Assembly: GCF_009755885.1 (NCBI RefSeq)
Contig: NZ_VYIX01000002.1
Span: 750,766-814,765 of the forward strand
Direction of reading: 5' to 3'
DNA from: Brachyspira sp. SAP_772
GTDB lineage: Bacteria > Spirochaetota > Brachyspiria > Brachyspirales > Brachyspiraceae
Length of the DNA: 64,000 nucleotides
The position numbers and the translations under genes are program-made. Below are positions 62,830 to 64,000 of this stretch, in pieces. The notes under the pieces were generated by a model. It did not search any database. It had not been told where the DNA came from and worked only from the letters and a program-made list of their open reading frames with translations. The number at the start of each line of letters is the position of its first letter. The first letter of the stretch is position 1.

Positions 62830-63951
62830 AAATAATAAACTAATCTCATCTGCATAATTAAAATAATTTTCTTTTATAGATAAATATTCATCTGTTATAA
62901 GGAAATAGTTTTTGTTGTCTTTTATAATGGATGAATATTTGTCTCTAAAATTTTCTTTAAATAAATTATTATAATTATTTATGTCTATACCCTTTACAGT
63001 TCTTAGAGAGAGAAATATAAGCTCTTTTTTTTGAGTTTCTTTGTCTATATATTCTATTTCTTTAATGGGTTTTTTATTTTGTTTAGTGTGTTCGATATAT
63101 GTTTTTACACTTTTTATGTTTTCGTATCTCTTGTTGTTATAATACCCAACAGCAGAAGCCCCTAAGCTCAAATAATTTTTTAGTTTCCAGTAGTTTGAAT
63201 TATGTATTGACTCATAATTATTAATAGCATAATTTGATATTTCGTATCTCATAAAGCCCAAATCTTTTAATGTGTTTGAAGCTGTTTCATAATATTCTAC
63301 ACTTTCCTCTTCTTTTGGAAGATAATCCTTCCATTTCTCTTCTAATGATTTTGTTAGCTCCAAATAGTAAAGCGATATATGTTTTGTTTTGGGTAGTAGT
63401 TCTAATGCTTTTATAATGTCTCTTTTTGTTTGAAGTTTATCATTTAGAGGGAGGCCTGATATAAAGTCAAGAGAAATGTTTTCTATGCTAGATGCGTTTA
63501 AAAGTTTTAGAGCATTTACTATCTCGCCTAATTCTGTGTGCCTGTTGATTAGATACAAAGATTTTTCATTGAATGTTTGAAGGCCTAAGGAGATTCTTAT
63601 ATTTTCTACACTCTCTAAAAAATTAATATATTCACCATTTATATCATTAATGTTTGATTCTATAGTTATTTCTTTTATTAGTTTTATATCTTGATAATTT
63701 TTAAGAATATTTAATATGTTGTCTAGTAAATATTTAAGTAAATTAGCGTTTAATACTGAAGGCGTGCCTCCTCCAAAATATATTGTATTTATCTCTTTTT
63801 TATAATCATTTATCCTTAATTTTAATTCTGCAATTAATGCCTCAACATAGTTTTTATATATTTCTCTATCATTCATATTAACAACAGAATAAAAATTGCA
63901 GTAGCTGCATTTGTATGTGCAAAAGGGTATATGTATGTAGAGTCCAGACAT
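62824..63951 (-). CDS. hemW: Heme chaperone HemW-like radical SAM protein
   Basis: 375 aa. The radical SAM motif is C-x3-C-x2-C near residues 11-18 (FCTYKCSYCNFYS). INTIYFGGGTPSVLNANLL is the SAM-binding glycine block, then TIESNINDINGEYINFLES, RISLGLQTFNEKSLYLINR and NISLDFISGLPLNDK. The C-terminal HemW part (LGASAVGYYNNKRYENIKSV) is present. HemN itself has an extra N-terminal arm, absent here, so HemW is the better name. The ATG overlaps an upstream stop (TAATG). Confidence 0.93.
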   Translation of the reverse strand: MSGLYIHIPFCTYKCSYCNFYSVVNMNDREIYKNYVEALIAELKLRINDYKKEINTIYFGGGTPSVLNANLLKYLLDNILNILKNYQDIKLIKEITIESNINDINGEYINFLESVENIRISLGLQTFNEKSLYLINRHTELGEIVNALKLLNASSIENISLDFISGLPLNDKLQTKRDIIKALELLPKTKHISLYYLELTKSLEEKWKDYLPKEEESVEYYETASNTLKDLGFMRYEISNYAINNYESIHNSNYWKLKNYLSLGASAVGYYNNKRYENIKSVKTYIEHTKQNKKPIKEIEYIDKETQKKELIFLSLRTVKGIDINNYNNLFKENFRDKYSSIIKDNKNYFLITDEYLSIKENYFNYADEISLLFL

Positions 63952-64000
63952 TAGTTTAAGAAATCTTTAAGAGAGTTATATCTTTTGGAGTGCATTTTTT
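63951..64000 (-). CDS. Possible C-terminal end of a gene upstream of hemW (partial)
   Basis: On the complement, an open frame from the right edge ends at TAA 63953-63951, overlapping the hemW ATG. The last residues are MHSKRYNSLKDFLN. Only 16 codons are visible, too few to name. The TAATG overlap suggests translational coupling. Confidence 0.35.
   Translation of the reverse strand, partial: KMHSKRYNSLKDFLN

Overview
The window is very AT-rich, tightly packed chromosomal DNA from a spirochaete, most probably Brachyspira. The best markers are a FlaA-type flagellar sheath protein (24089-25054) behind a consensus sigma-70 promoter, many short-signal lipoproteins, and lipooligosaccharide genes (Kdo transferase, heptosyltransferase). 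No rRNA, tRNA, CRISPR array, phage block or transposase gene was found. Both edges cut genes: a CbrC-family gene on the left and, probably, a few C-terminal codons of a gene upstream of hemW on the right.

Layout. 1-8.5 kb: CbrC-like protein, dgt, a small membrane protein plus waaA, an MFS transporter, ruvA, a small metal-binding protein, an Imm17-like protein, nhaC. 8.7-17.6 kb: FlgT-like lipoprotein, queH, an orphan D12 DNA methyltransferase, galM, the c-di-AMP operon cdaA-cdaR-NusG_II-Gx transporter, a small outer-membrane protein and a YjbQ protein. 17.7-21.1 kb: GNAT and thioredoxin-like pair, then a P-loop ATPase / unknown / heptosyltransferase operon. 21.3-28.3 kb: two envelope proteins, ftsA, flaA, an isochorismatase-like hydrolase, tpiA, a DUF3298 protein and nth. 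28.8-31.5 kb: a cobalamin riboswitch controlling a lipoprotein and a TonB-dependent receptor, so probably a B12 uptake operon. 31.6-34.1 kb: unknown protein, NUDIX, DUF1848.

34.1-45.8 kb is the most interesting region. It holds mtnK, mtnA, an ArsS-type radical SAM protein, a rhodanese lipoprotein, two TVP38/TMEM64 proteins (YdjX/YdjZ type), two tandem YdjY lipoproteins, the two glycosyltransferases that accompany ArsS-type proteins (TIGR04282 and TIGR04283 types), a double [4Fe-4S]/CCG protein and a YnjE-like sulfurtransferase lipoprotein. No arsM methyltransferase is visible. This looks like one metabolic system combining a radical SAM step, sugar transfer and sulfur (or selenium/arsenic) chemistry at the envelope; its product cannot be read from sequence.

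45.9-52.4 kb: a DUF4132 giant, an alpha/beta hydrolase with a probable Cys nucleophile and a C45-type acyltransferase. 52.4-55.0 kb is a 2.6 kb gene desert made of repeats. 55.0-64.0 kb: a STAS protein, a 2326-residue lipoprotein (TolB-like propeller, TPRs, CHAT-like end), a TrpR homologue and hemW.

Non-coding structure is rich. There are (i) dispersed two-module intergenic repeats, some ending in a sigma-70-like promoter; (ii) a family of 79-80 bp elements bounded by CGCACG/CGTGCG, some inside a 232-bp tandem array; (iii) a 207-bp MITE-like palindrome; and (iv) a 13-bp palindrome upstream of dgt, the methyltransferase and ftsA.
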